A stretch of 64,000 nt of DNA, from NCBI RefSeq assembly GCF_004114935.1, contig NZ_CP022221.1, positions 3,679,001 through 3,743,000 of the forward strand, in the 5' to 3' direction. The translations under genes and the position numbers were made by a program. This document shows, piece by piece, positions 36,801 to 45,274 of the stretch. The notes below the pieces were generated by a model that did no database searches, was not told the origin of the DNA, and was given only the letters and a program-made list of their open reading frames with translations. Positions within the stretch are counted from its first letter, which is position 1. The number at the start of each line of letters is the position of its first letter. This DNA comes from Bradyrhizobium zhanjiangense. Its GTDB lineage: Bacteria; Pseudomonadota; Alphaproteobacteria; Rhizobiales; Xanthobacteraceae.

Positions 36801-37436
36801 GCAGCTTCTGACCAGAAGCGCATCTTCGAGGAGTTCCAGCGCCTCGCGCCCGGGTCGGAGAAGGGATTGGGGCTGGGGCTCGCCATCGTCGATCGTGTAT
36901 CGCGGCTGCTGGACCATGCCATCGACGTCCATTCGCGCCCGGGACATGGTTCGTGCTTCGCCGTCACGGTGCCGCTTGCGCGCGGAACGGGCAGGCCCCT
37001 TCAGCGCAATCCTGCGAGTTCAGCGCCCGTGGCGGCGGAACGGCCGCTGACGATCCTGTGCCTCGACAATGATGCGACGATCCTTCAGGGTCTGACGGCG
37101 CTGCTCGGCGCCTGGGGACATCGCGTGCTGGTCGCGGCGAATGCCGCCGAGGCGATGGCTGCGGCCACAGCCAGCCCACCCGACATCGTGCTGCTCGATT
37201 ACCATCTCGATGGCGGCCGCAGCGGCTTGGACTTTCTCGACGATCTCAGGCAGAAGTCGAGCGGCGAGGTCCGCGCGCTGGTCGTCACCGGCGATCGCAG
37301 CGAGGCGGTGCGCAAGGAGGCGAGGGCGCGCGGTTGCGAGATCCTGTCGAAGCCGGTCAAGCCGGCGGCTCTGCGGCGCTTCCTCGGCGGCGAAGCCCTC
37401 AGCCGGCAGTTCGGGACGAAACAGGAGATCCCCTGA
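33891..37436 (+). CDS. hybrid sensor kinase with N-terminal sodium/solute symporter domain
   Basis: The 1,181-residue protein has an N-terminal SSS-like membrane domain of about 12-13 helices (residues 1-560, for example SWAAAISYCLTLAVYNTSWS). A PAS domain (about 655-765, GICAFDADFNITAWNG) and a coiled linker follow. HisKA has the phospho-acceptor in AAASHDLLQPLNAA. An ATPase domain (GLGLGLAIVDRVSRL) and a C-terminal receiver (LCLDNDA, phospho-Asp in VLLDYHLDGG) complete it. It begins at TTG 33891 with GAGG just upstream. CbrA/MctS-type sensors of this architecture couple solute sensing to regulation. The response-regulator gene is two bases downstream, so the pair is a two-component system, most likely controlling the adjacent permease. 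Confidence 0.9.
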   Translation: MQAWFVLAVAAGYVTTLFLVAWWGDRRSAGGPLVSPNSWAAAISYCLTLAVYNTSWSFYGSVGRAATSGLDFATIYIGPTLVLLFGQRVLSKVIAIAKAQNVTSISDFIAARYGKSQVLAAFVTLASLLGVLPYIALQLKAVGKSFDYLILQPERAGGEALRFWQDSAFGVAASMALFAIVFGVRHVHASEHHRGLMLAIAFESVVKLLAFLIVALFVLFGLSGGPAALLSQFQSEPQLAGILSFDPTQPVWPATIIISAIAFLCLPQAFHVAVVENEAPSHTRTAAWLYPSYLALFSLLILPIAAAGLARFGAMMDPDTYVISLPIAADASTVSLIAFLGGLSAATGMVIMTSVALSTMLCNDVIMPLLLRSRVFGLRAQSRPMTSVLVTVRRLSILGILLLAYLMHRLVNQSYPLTVIGLLSFVAVAQFGPAFVGGLFWPRANKAGASIGIAIGFLIWAYALLLPSAAPLWPAIEEIVRHGPWQLAWLKPNALLGLEGIDPISHATLWSLGANLVCFLMVSALGRQSTVERNQAAAFADGVVRENTPRLSSRVVVRLDDLRALALRFVGPVRGAAAFDSYLAARIAGSGPRLDPSGFVDLDSIRFTENLLAGAIGAASARVVIAASLEGHSLSRRAAMAMLDEASEALRFNRSLLQSTLESVPQGICAFDADFNITAWNGRFIALLDLPPDFVRVGLPLADLIAFNVERGEYAASEFAALLVNRDVATQSWPYLYERKRPDGTVLEIVYDRVAEGGYVSTYTDVTERHRAAEALRRANEGLELRVRERTEALELAKADAEQANLGKTRFLAAASHDLLQPLNAARLFLSALDESLHASSRAGDADKERTLASSAITALRSTEHVLDRLLDISSYDARAVRAEVFDFPIADLFVQLNLEFSAMARERGLDLDVVDCRLAVRSDPHLLRRILQNLLSNALRYTPKGRILLGCRRRGDALRIEVWDTGVGIAASDQKRIFEEFQRLAPGSEKGLGLGLAIVDRVSRLLDHAIDVHSRPGHGSCFAVTVPLARGTGRPLQRNPASSAPVAAERPLTILCLDNDATILQGLTALLGAWGHRVLVAANAAEAMAAATASPPDIVLLDYHLDGGRSGLDFLDDLRQKSSGEVRALVVTGDRSEAVRKEARARGCEILSKPVKPAALRRFLGGEALSRQFGTKQEIP

Positions 37437-37438
37437 CA

Positions 37439-38086
37439 ATGCGCATCCTGATCGGCGACGATCATCCGCTGGTACAGGCCGCGTTGCGCAGCGCGCTGTC
37501 GAGCGTGCTGCCGGATCTCGACATCATCGCCTGCCAGTCGCTTGACGAGGCGACCGGCGTGCTGACGGCCCAGTCCGACGAGATCGACCTGATCCTCTGG
37601 GATCTGACCATGCCGGGTATCCAGGGATTTGCCGCGCTGTTCATCCTGTCGGCGCAATTCCCGACGGTGCCGGTGGCGATCATCTCCGCGCGTCAGGATG
37701 CCGCCACGATCCGCCGCGCTATCGCCTACGGCGCGTCCGGCTACATCCCGAAATCGCTCAGCCTGCCCGAGATGGCGGATGCGATCACGAAGATCCTCGC
37801 CGGCGAGATCTGGATGCCGCCCAATGTCGGTGGGCGCGGCTCGATCCAGAGCGCCGATGTCGAGCTTGCTGCGCGAATGGCCTCGTTGTCGGCGCAGCAG
37901 CTGCGCATTCTCGCGATGATCGTCGAAGGCAAGCTCAACAAGCAGATCGCGGGTGAGCTCGACATCGCCGAGCAGACGGTGAAGGGCCACGTCTCGACGA
38001 TCCTGCGCAAGCTCGGCGTCGGCTCGCGCACCCAGGCTGCGGTCCTGGCCGAGCGACTGTCATTCGGCCAGTCCGGCGCGACCTGA
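37439..38086 (+). CDS. LuxR/NarL-family response regulator
   Basis: The 215-residue protein has an N-terminal receiver with GDDHP acidic pocket and phospho-Asp in LILWDLTMPG, and a C-terminal LuxR-type HTH (LSAQQLRILAMIVEGKLNKQ and TVKGHVSTILRKLGV). It starts at ATG 37439, two bases after the kinase stop. It is probably the partner of the SSS-domain hybrid kinase and activator of the MctP-like permease. Confidence 0.9.
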   Translation: MRILIGDDHPLVQAALRSALSSVLPDLDIIACQSLDEATGVLTAQSDEIDLILWDLTMPGIQGFAALFILSAQFPTVPVAIISARQDAATIRRAIAYGASGYIPKSLSLPEMADAITKILAGEIWMPPNVGGRGSIQSADVELAARMASLSAQQLRILAMIVEGKLNKQIAGELDIAEQTVKGHVSTILRKLGVGSRTQAAVLAERLSFGQSGAT

Positions 38087-38100
38087 CCCTGAGGCAAAAC

Positions 38101-38128
38101 AAAACGGAGGCCGCGAGGCCTCCGTTTT
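38101..38128. terminator. bidirectional perfect terminator
   Basis: AAAACGGAGGCC-GCGA-GGCCTCCGTTTT is a 12-base perfect stem with an A run before and a T run after, usable from both strands. It lies between the response regulator (+) and the giant coiled-coil gene (-). Confidence 0.9.
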
Positions 38129-38156
38129 CATCGTGCTGTCTTGCGAGACCTGCTGC

Positions 38157-41100
38157 TTATCCCAGCCGTCCCGCGGCGTGGGCCAGCAGCGTGTAGACCA
38201 ATCCCGTCTCCGAGATCAGGTGGCTGCGCAGCTCCTGCGGGCCGCGGCCGTCGCGGGCGACTTCGTCGAGCAGGCGTTCGAACTCCGCGACATAGCGGTC
38301 GACCGTACCCTTGAAGTTGCGGTCGGCGCGATACTTGCGGGCGACCTCGTCGAAGGCCTTCTGGCCGGCGGGCGTGTAGAGGCGCTTGGTGAAGGCCTTG
38401 TTCTCGCCGCGCTGGTAGCGGTCCCACATCTCGGCAGCGAGGTTACGGTCCATCAGCCGGCCGATGTCGAGCGACAGCGATTCCAGCGGATTGCCACCAC
38501 CCTGCGGCGCCTGCGGCTGCGGCGCGGGTGCCGCGCGGCCGCGCGGAGCCTCACGGCCGTTCGGAGCGGCAGGACCGGTGTCGGCGCGGTTGAGCAGGTC
38601 CGACAGCCAGCCGTCGCGGCCCTGGTCGTTGCCGGCAGGCGCGACCGGCGGCGCTTCGGTGCGGCGCGCAGCCGGCATGCCGAGGTCCGGCGGCGGCAGC
38701 GTCGAGGCGCTGCCGGTGTCCCGCATGCGGGTCTCGGTGGCGCGGCCGCCGACGGCTGCCAGCACCGACGGCTCTTCCTGGCGCTGCACGCTGGCGCGGT
38801 TCGTCGTCGTGACGTCGAGACCGCGGCCATGCTGGGCCACGATGCGGTTGAGTTCGGCGAGAGCCTCGATCTGGTCGACGATCACCTTGCGCATCTGCGC
38901 AGTGCTCTCGGCGGCCTCCTGCGGCATCTCGAGCACGCCGCGGCGCAGCTCGTTGCGGGTGGCCTCGAGCTCGTTGTGCATCTCGAGTGCCATCTGCTTC
39001 ATGCTGGCGACGAGGTTCGAGAACTTCTCGGTCGACTGCTTGAACATCACATCCGCCTCGTCGGTGGTCTGGCGGTAGATGTCATGCATGGCATCGATGG
39101 TCTGCCGGTGCTCCTCTTCGGACGCCGCGCGCACCGCCTCGAACTGGCGGGTGATCGCGGCCGAGCCTGCGCCGGCGGTCTCGGCGACGACGCGGGCGAT
39201 GTCGCGGGCACGCTCTTCGGCTGCGGCCAGCGATTCATCGAGCAGGCCGGTGAAGCGCGACAGGCGCTGGTCGAGATCGGCCGTGCGCAGGTCGATCGTG
39301 GTGACGAGCGATTCCAGCGCCTGCTTGCGCTCGGCGAGCGAGGCGGTGGTGTTCTTGTTGCTCTGCTCGACGACCTGCGCGGCCTCGACGAGCGCCTTGC
39401 CGTGCTTGTCGAACTGGGTCGACAGCTCGCCGAGATCCTGGAGCGCCTTCGTGGTCTTGCTGTTGAAGACGTTGAGCTGGTCTTCCAGGTTCTGCGTCGC
39501 AGCGCCGTTGCGCGAGGTGACGTCGTTCATCGCGGAGACGAAGTCGGCGACGCGCGTTACCAGCGCCCGCTCGAGCGAGTTGAGGTTGTCGTGCGCACCG
39601 GTCAGCACCTCCTGGAGCAGGATGTTGCCTTCGCGCAGCCGCTCGAACAGCGCCACCGTGTCGGTGCGCAGGATCTTGCTGGTCTCCTGCATCTCAGTGA
39701 CGGCCGCGATCGAGACCTGGCGCGACTGGTCGATCGCCGAGCGCGAGGCCTGCTCGAGGTCCTTGAGCGACTTGCCGACCGCGCCGGTGGCGATCTCGCT
39801 CGCCGTATTGATGGCGCGGGCGACTTCCGAGCCGTTGCCCATCATGGTCTGCGAGAAGGCCTGGCCGCGCGTCTCGATCGACTTCAGCGCGTCGGAGGTG
39901 ACGCGGTCGATGTCAAGCGTGAGCTGGCTAGTCTTGGAGCCGATCGCGTCGACCAGAGCGCCGCGCTTGGCGTCGATCATGTTCGACAGACGGTCGGCCT
40001 GTTGCTGCACATAGGTGACGATCTCGTCGGTCTTGCCGGTCATGGCCTGGCCGAAGCTGCTGCTGGCGGCGAGCACCGAGCGCTCGACATCGGCCGAACT
40101 CGACTTGACCCGCGAGCTCGCCTCGTTGGAGGCAGATATCAGCGCGTTCTGGGCGTTGAGCGCGCTGGTCTGGATGTCGTTGGTCGCGTTCGCGGTAGCT
40201 GCGCTCAGCGTACGCTCGATCTCGGTCGAGATCGTGCGGATCTGGCTCGCGGCGTCCGCCGAGGTCGAGGTCAGCGAGGTCTGCGCCTCACGTGCGCTGT
40301 TGAGGATCGTCGAGGCGGTATCGGCGCCGACCGCGGTCAGCGTGCGCTCGATGTCCGTGGTCAGCGACTTGATCTGGCTCGCCGCGTCCGTCGAGGCGGA
40401 GATCAGCGTGCCCTGGGCCTCGCGGATGCCGCCGGTGAGCGCCTCGATGGTGGCGCCGCCGGCGGTCGCCAGCGCGCGCTGCATCTCGGCCGCGAGCGAA
40501 CGGACCTGGCTGGTCTGCTCGGCCGAGACCGCGAGCAGGGTGCTCTGGGCGTCGCGGGCGCTGGTGGTGATCGTCTCGGCGGTCGACACGCCGACCTGCG
40601 AGAGCGAACGATGCACTTCGGCCGCAAGCGACTTGACCTGGCTCGCCGCATCCGAGGATGCCGTGACCAGCGTGCTCTGGGCCTCGCGGGCGCCGCTCAT
40701 GATGGTCTCGGCGGTCGAGGTGCCCGCCATCGAAAGCGAGCGCTGCACGTCGGAAGACAGCGCCTTGATCTGGTTGGCGGTCTCGGTCGAAGCTGCGATC
40801 AGCGCGCCCTGTGCATCGCGGGCGCCGGCGACGATCGACTCCGCCGTGCTGGTGCCGGCCAGCGATAGCGAGCGCTGCACGTCGGCGGTGAGCGTCTTGA
40901 CGTGGTTGGTCGCATCCGACGAGGCGGTGACGAGTGTGGTCTGCACTTCGCGGGCGCCGGCCAGGATCGAGGCCGCGGTGGCCGAGCCCGCCGCGGACAG
41001 CGTGCGTTCGACGTCGGCAGCGAGTCCCTTGAGCTGGTTCGACGCCTCGCCCGACGCGGCGACCAGGGTCGACTGCGCCTCGCGGGCGCTGGTCAGGATC

Positions 41101-43931
41101 GAATTCGCAGCACCGGTGCCGACCGCGGTCAGCGCACGCTCGACCTCGGTGGAGGTCATCTTGAGCTGGGCATTGACGTCGGAGGAGACCGTCAGCAGCG
41201 ACTGCTGAGCGGTGCGCGCGCCGGTCTGGATGGTCTCGCTGGTGTTGACGACGAGGTTGGTGAGCGAGCGCTCGGCATCTTCGACATGCGAGCGGATCGC
41301 GGTCGAGATCATCTCGGCGCGGGACATCATGTCCTCGCTGGCCTGGCGTCCGCTGCTCTCGATGCGGCCGGCGACGGCCTCGACGCGCGAGCCGAGCAGG
41401 TCCTCGAACTGCGCCACGCGCACGTCGATGTCGTTAGCGACCGAACCGACCTTGCTCTCGATGGCCTGGTGGATCTCCTGGAAGCGCGCCGTGACCGTGT
41501 CGGCCAGATGCGTGCTGCGGCCGTCCATGATCTCGGTGACGCCGGTGATGCGGCGGTCGACCGCCTCGATCGCCTGCGCTGTGCCATCGGTGAGGGTCGA
41601 GGTCAGCAGTGTGAGGCGCGTGTCGATCGACTGTACGGCCTGCGAGGCGCCGTTCGTCACCGCCGTGGTCAGGTAGGTGAGGCGGGAGTCGATGGACTCG
41701 AGCGCCTGCGATGCGCCGCCGGTCAGCGTCGTCGTGAGATGCGTCAGCCTCGTGTCGATCGACTGGAGGGTCTGCGATGCGCCGTCGGTCAGTGAGGTGG
41801 TGAGGTGGTTGAGGCGCGTGTCGATCGTTTCGATGGCCCGCGATGCGCCGTCGGTCAGCGAGGTGGTGAGGTGGTTGAGCCGCGTATCGATCTTTTCGAT
41901 GGCCTGCGATGCGCCGCCGGTCAGCGACGTCGTGAGATGGGTCAGGCGGCCATCGATCGACTGGATCGCCTGCGCGGCACCGTCGCTCAGCGACATCGCC
42001 AATGTATTGATGCGTCCGTCGATGGTTTCGGTCATGGACCTGGCGCGGCTGTCGAACGACTGTTCGAGCTCGGCGACGCGGCCGATGAGCTGTTCGTCGA
42101 AGGTCCTGATGTGGCCTTCGATCGTACCGTCCAGGCTGGCGAACTTGCCGTTCAAGGAGGCGTCGAAGTTGCTGACGCGTTCGCCGATCGTGGTCTCGAA
42201 TTGCACGAGGCGCTGGTCGAGCAAGGCCGTGATCGCGCCGCCATTGGACGTGAAGCGGGTGTCGAAATTGTCGACATAGGTCTTCAGCGTCTCGGCGATG
42301 TCCTGCGTGCGCTGGCCCATGCGCTCAACGATCTCGCCGCCGAAGGTCTTCACGGTGCGGTCGAACTCGGAGATGTGGCGCGTAATCAGCGCGCCCAGCG
42401 TGCCGGAGTCGCGGGCGAACTTCTCGACCAGCTCGGTGCCCTGGTTCCTCACGAGCTCGTCGAAGGCGCTCATCTGGAGCGACAGCGAATCGTGCGCGGT
42501 CTCGGTCTGGCTGACGACCTTGGCGACCAGGGTGTTGACAGTGGCGTCGAGCGCCTCGCTCGCCTTGTCGCCGCTCGTCATGATCTGGCCGGCGAGCCGG
42601 TTGCCGGCGTCGTCGATCTTGGCGGAGATGTCGTTGGAACGCAGCTCGAGCTCGAGCAGCAGCGAATCCGACGAATTCTTCAGGGAATCGTGCACCTGCT
42701 CGGTGCGCTCCGAGATGCCGTCGACGATCGCGGCGGAGCGCTGCTCGAACTCGCCGGTGATGCGGTCGATGCGCTCGTTCAACATCTCATGGACGCGGTC
42801 GGCGAGGTCGACGAACTCGTCGTGGACGTGGCCGGTCTTGAAGTTGAGGCTGGTGGTCAGCCGCTCGCTGGCGTCGAGCACGGCGCGCGTAGTCTCGTTG
42901 CTGGCCTCCTCGAGGCGGTCGAGCAGGTCACCGCCGCGCTCGCCGAGCGCCAGGATCATGTTGTCGCCGGCGTTACTCAAGGCGCTGGTGATGTGCGCGC
43001 CGCGCTCTTCCAGCGCGCCGGTGATGGACTTGGCCACCTCGTCGACGCGCGAGGCAATCGCGTCCGAGATCAGCGCGATGTCGTGGCGCAGGTCGATCTG
43101 CACCCCGGAGATGGCGCTGCGGACCTGCTCGGCCTGGCCGACCAGATTGTCGCGCTGATGCGCGATGTCCTGGAGCAGGGCGCGGATGCGCACCTCGTTG
43201 TCGGAATAGGCGCGCTCGAGCGCCGCGACCTCGTTGGCGACCAGCGTCTCGAGCTCGCCGGCGCGCGCAATCGCGCGCTCGATGCCGTCGCCCATCGCCG
43301 CGACCTCGCGGCGGATGGCCTGGCCGACGGTGACCATGGAATCGGAGGCCGAGCCTTCCGGCTCGGAGAAGCGGATCGCGACCTGCGCCATCGCCTGCGC
43401 GATCATGCGCATTTCCTGGCTGCGCCAGACGAGGCTCGCCAGGAAGTAGAACAGCATGATGGGCGCGAAGAACATCGCGATCAGGCCGGCAATGACGAGC
43501 ACGCCGCCGCTCTGGCCCACGGCGGCCTGGATCGAGGGCAGGAAACCGAACGTCAGCGCGGCGCAGGCGGCGAGCCAGACGCCGGCAAAGATGGTGGCGA
43601 AGGTGTAGACGCTGCGGGCAGGGCGACCCTTCTGAAGCGCCTGGAGCAGCTGGCCGATTGTCTCGCGGTCGTCATTGGCGGCGCGGCGCGAGGTGCGCGG
43701 CTCTTCGATCGGGTCGAACGCGGATGCTCGTTCGTTGGCGGCGGCGCGCGGCTCGAAGCTCGGCTCGTCGAAGATCGGTGGCTCGGGCGGCGCCACCGGA
43801 GGCGGCGTTTCGTTGCGCATCGCGGCGTTGCGGCTCGTATCCGCAGCGGTGTCACTGATGTTGAGGGCTTCCTGGATCGCAGAAAGCGCAACTTCTGTGG
43901 GGTCTTTGACCTTTTTCGGAGTGTTCGCCAT
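38157..43931 (-). CDS. growth pole ring (GPR)/RgsE-like giant coiled-coil membrane protein
   Basis: The 1,924-residue protein has a cytoplasmic, Pro/Glu-rich N-terminus (1-105), two membrane helices (about 108-131 and 143-168) and a coiled-coil region of about 1,500 residues with apolipoprotein-like 11/22-residue periodicity. It contains about seven tandem 22-residue repeats (core SIDTRLTHLTTSLTDGASQA) and about eight 44-residue repeats (for example VERTLSAAGSATAASILAGA). It ends with a Pro-rich region and a C-terminal segment. The arrangement matches Agrobacterium GPR and Sinorhizobium RgsE, which form a ring at the growth pole and are needed for unipolar growth. The start ATG 43931 faces DNA with CtrA-type boxes. 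Confidence 0.85.
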   Translation of the reverse strand: MANTPKKVKDPTEVALSAIQEALNISDTAADTSRNAAMRNETPPPVAPPEPPIFDEPSFEPRAAANERASAFDPIEEPRTSRRAANDDRETIGQLLQALQKGRPARSVYTFATIFAGVWLAACAALTFGFLPSIQAAVGQSGGVLVIAGLIAMFFAPIMLFYFLASLVWRSQEMRMIAQAMAQVAIRFSEPEGSASDSMVTVGQAIRREVAAMGDGIERAIARAGELETLVANEVAALERAYSDNEVRIRALLQDIAHQRDNLVGQAEQVRSAISGVQIDLRHDIALISDAIASRVDEVAKSITGALEERGAHITSALSNAGDNMILALGERGGDLLDRLEEASNETTRAVLDASERLTTSLNFKTGHVHDEFVDLADRVHEMLNERIDRITGEFEQRSAAIVDGISERTEQVHDSLKNSSDSLLLELELRSNDISAKIDDAGNRLAGQIMTSGDKASEALDATVNTLVAKVVSQTETAHDSLSLQMSAFDELVRNQGTELVEKFARDSGTLGALITRHISEFDRTVKTFGGEIVERMGQRTQDIAETLKTYVDNFDTRFTSNGGAITALLDQRLVQFETTIGERVSNFDASLNGKFASLDGTIEGHIRTFDEQLIGRVAELEQSFDSRARSMTETIDGRINTLAMSLSDGAAQAIQSIDGRLTHLTTSLTGGASQAIEKIDTRLNHLTTSLTDGASRAIETIDTRLNHLTTSLTDGASQTLQSIDTRLTHLTTTLTGGASQALESIDSRLTYLTTAVTNGASQAVQSIDTRLTLLTSTLTDGTAQAIEAVDRRITGVTEIMDGRSTHLADTVTARFQEIHQAIESKVGSVANDIDVRVAQFEDLLGSRVEAVAGRIESSGRQASEDMMSRAEMISTAIRSHVEDAERSLTNLVVNTSETIQTGARTAQQSLLTVSSDVNAQLKMTSTEVERALTAVGTGAANSILTSAREAQSTLVAASGEASNQLKGLAADVERTLSAAGSATAASILAGAREVQTTLVTASSDATNHVKTLTADVQRSLSLAGTSTAESIVAGARDAQGALIAASTETANQIKALSSDVQRSLSMAGTSTAETIMSGAREAQSTLVTASSDAASQVKSLAAEVHRSLSQVGVSTAETITTSARDAQSTLLAVSAEQTSQVRSLAAEMQRALATAGGATIEALTGGIREAQGTLISASTDAASQIKSLTTDIERTLTAVGADTASTILNSAREAQTSLTSTSADAASQIRTISTEIERTLSAATANATNDIQTSALNAQNALISASNEASSRVKSSSADVERSVLAASSSFGQAMTGKTDEIVTYVQQQADRLSNMIDAKRGALVDAIGSKTSQLTLDIDRVTSDALKSIETRGQAFSQTMMGNGSEVARAINTASEIATGAVGKSLKDLEQASRSAIDQSRQVSIAAVTEMQETSKILRTDTVALFERLREGNILLQEVLTGAHDNLNSLERALVTRVADFVSAMNDVTSRNGAATQNLEDQLNVFNSKTTKALQDLGELSTQFDKHGKALVEAAQVVEQSNKNTTASLAERKQALESLVTTIDLRTADLDQRLSRFTGLLDESLAAAEERARDIARVVAETAGAGSAAITRQFEAVRAASEEEHRQTIDAMHDIYRQTTDEADVMFKQSTEKFSNLVASMKQMALEMHNELEATRNELRRGVLEMPQEAAESTAQMRKVIVDQIEALAELNRIVAQHGRGLDVTTTNRASVQRQEEPSVLAAVGGRATETRMRDTGSASTLPPPDLGMPAARRTEAPPVAPAGNDQGRDGWLSDLLNRADTGPAAPNGREAPRGRAAPAPQPQAPQGGGNPLESLSLDIGRLMDRNLAAEMWDRYQRGENKAFTKRLYTPAGQKAFDEVARKYRADRNFKGTVDRYVAEFERLLDEVARDGRGPQELRSHLISETGLVYTLLAHAAGRLG
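40090..41170 (-). repeat. 132-bp (44-residue) in-gene tandem repeats
   Basis: Within the giant gene, about eight diverged 132-base units encode VER(T/S)L-type 44-residue modules, each made of two 22-residue halves. The unit boundary is easily followed on the plus strand as successive gcgctcgatctcgg / gcgctcgacgtcgg-like blocks. Confidence 0.75.
41555..42010 (-). repeat. 66-bp (22-residue) in-gene tandem repeats
   Basis: About seven successive 66-base units encode (S/T)IDTRL(T/N)HLTTSLTDGASQ modules, with adjacent copies nearly identical at places (for example 41790-41920). Such high identity suggests recent duplication or homogenisation. Confidence 0.8.
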
Positions 43932-44108
43932 GTCAGTCCGAGCCCTCGTTACTTGTACGCGTCCCCCCGCGAGCCCTGCGCGTTACGCAAGCCCACAGAC
44001 CGGATCATGCCGCTTGCGCGGATCTCCGAGCCGTCCCCACCCGGACGGCTTGTCCGCCAATTTCTGCAACATCCTATTGGCAGAGCGTCTCGAATGAAAT
44101 GCCCGCGA

Positions 44109-44123
44109 TTAAGACAATCTTAA
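44109..44123. promoter_or_regulatory. full CtrA-type box TTAA-N7-TTAA
   Basis: TTAAGACAATCTTAA at 44109-44123 exactly matches the alphaproteobacterial CtrA consensus TTAA-N7-TTAA. It is 178 bases upstream of the giant growth-pole gene start (on the minus strand) and about 206 bases before the Hpt gene (on the plus strand). Confidence 0.6.
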
Positions 44124-44249
44124 TCATCGTTAACAGGATCGGGCCGTAACGCCTTAGCAATAAATGCAATTCTCCACCGAACTTGGCAGATTACGGCAAC
44201 TTTTAGTCAACAAACCGGCGGATCTGCGTCAAACGACCCAAACATTTCG

Positions 44250-44257
44250 TTAACCAT
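44250..44257 (+). promoter_or_regulatory. CtrA half-site-like TTAACCAT
   Basis: TTAACCAT, the common CtrA half-site variant, lies in the same divergent intergenic region, 72 bases before the Hpt gene start. The wider region 43932-44328 (397 bases) is unusually AT-rich and holds no gene. Confidence 0.4.
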
Positions 44258-44328
44258 TTTCATGCTTGGGTGGGAGGAACCTGACCGCCGGACCGGCGGG
44301 ACCATCGCACGATGCCGGGGCCTGGGTC

Positions 44329-44703
44329 ATGACGCCTGAACTGCAACGGATGGACTGGATGCCCTCGCCCCCGCTTGCACCCATCGACAGCCCGCTCGAC
44401 CTCGATCACCTGTCGCGCATGACGCTCGGCGATGCCCAGCTGGAACGGGAAGTGCTGGCGTTGTTCGCGGAGCAGGCGGCCCGCCTGATTGCGGCGATGA
44501 CGGCGCTGCCGGCAGAGGCCGGCGCACTTGCCCACAAGCTCAAGGGTTCGGCTCGCGGGATCGGCGCCTTTGCGGTGGCCGATGCCGCAGCCAGCCTGGA
44601 GACCGCGATCCGGACCGGCCATGGCCGGCCCCACGCCCTTGCTGCCTTAAAAGAGGCGGTAACCGAGGCCCGCACCGCCATCGAGGCGATGCTGAAGCCT
44701 TAA
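44329..44703 (+). CDS. Hpt domain protein
   Basis: The 124-residue protein has a histidine phosphotransfer domain with the conserved phospho-His in AHKLKGSARGIGAF and surrounding four-helix pattern (LEREVLALFAEQAARLI, AALKEAVTEARTAI). It has no other domain and would shuttle phosphate between a hybrid kinase and a response regulator. ATG 44329 is preferred; the open frame extends to 44266. It is divergent from the growth-pole gene. Confidence 0.82.
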   Translation: MTPELQRMDWMPSPPLAPIDSPLDLDHLSRMTLGDAQLEREVLALFAEQAARLIAAMTALPAEAGALAHKLKGSARGIGAFAVADAAASLETAIRTGHGRPHALAALKEAVTEARTAIEAMLKP

Positions 44704-44734
44704 GCGCGGACTGTCAGAACCAGGTTCTACTCTT

Positions 44735-44800
44735 TTGTTTTGACGCGTTTTCTTGCCACGAAGCGGGATTCAGGTCGCGCGAAAACGCTATGGCGCCGGG
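44735..44800. repeat. extragenic repeat, TTTTGACGCGTTTTC type
   Basis: TTTTGACGCGTTTTCTTG and the later GCGCGAAAACGCTATGG resemble a common Bradyrhizobium extragenic repeat, here as an imperfect inverted repeat. It lies upstream of the ferredoxin gene and may overlap its promoter. Confidence 0.5.
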
Positions 44801-44869
44801 CGGACCGACCCGTTATAGGACAGCCGGGACCCCTCCTTCATTCCAAGCACCGCGGCAGCACGAGCACAC

Positions 44870-45190
44870 ATGGCCAAGATTCACTTTGTCGACCACAAGG
44901 GCGAAACCCGCACGGTGGAAATCGAGAACGGCGCAACCGTGATGGAAGCCGCCATCCGCAACAGCATTCCCGGCATCGAGGCCGAATGCGGCGGCGCCTG
45001 TGCCTGCGCGACCTGCCATGTCTATGTCGACGAAGCCTGGCGCGAGAAGGTCGGCAGCCCGACGCCGATGGAAGAGGACATGCTCGACTTCGGCTTCGAC
45101 GTGCGCCCGAACTCGCGCCTGTCCTGCCAGATCAAGGTCTCCGACGACCTCGACGGGCTCGTCGTTGGGACGCCGGAACGCCAGGCCTGA
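44870..45190 (+). CDS. 2Fe-2S ferredoxin, adrenodoxin-like
   Basis: The 106-residue protein has the C-x5-C-x2-C-x(n)-C cluster motif ([12 protein letters not shown], later SCQ), typical of the bacterial ISC-type or adrenodoxin-like ferredoxins. ATG 44870 is the natural start. It could be the electron acceptor or donor for the TrxR-like ferredoxin-NADP reductase encoded 0.7 kb away on the same strand, with a thioesterase gene on the opposite strand in between. Confidence 0.92.
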   Translation: MAKIHFVDHKGETRTVEIENGATVMEAAIRNSIPGIEAECGGACACATCHVYVDEAWREKVGSPTPMEEDMLDFGFDVRPNSRLSCQIKVSDDLDGLVVGTPERQA

Positions 45191-45205
45191 TCTTCCCTTC
45201 AATAG

Positions 45206-45250
45206 GGCATGATCTTTTCTGGAAAACCGCCGCACGCTTTGCAGCTAGCG
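45206..45250. repeat. half copy of the GGCATGATC...TTTTC repeat
   Basis: GGGCATGATCTTTTCTGGAAAACCG lies downstream of the ferredoxin gene. It is related to the complete inverted element at 52167-52214, but here only one arm is evident. Confidence 0.5.
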
Positions 45251-45274
45251 CGCCCTTCGGGTCTCGATCATCGA

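Noticed and set aside
41805..44123. 772-residue open frame on the plus strand over the growth-pole gene
   Set aside because: It is an antisense shadow of the repeat region; it has no domain and its repeats mirror the real gene.
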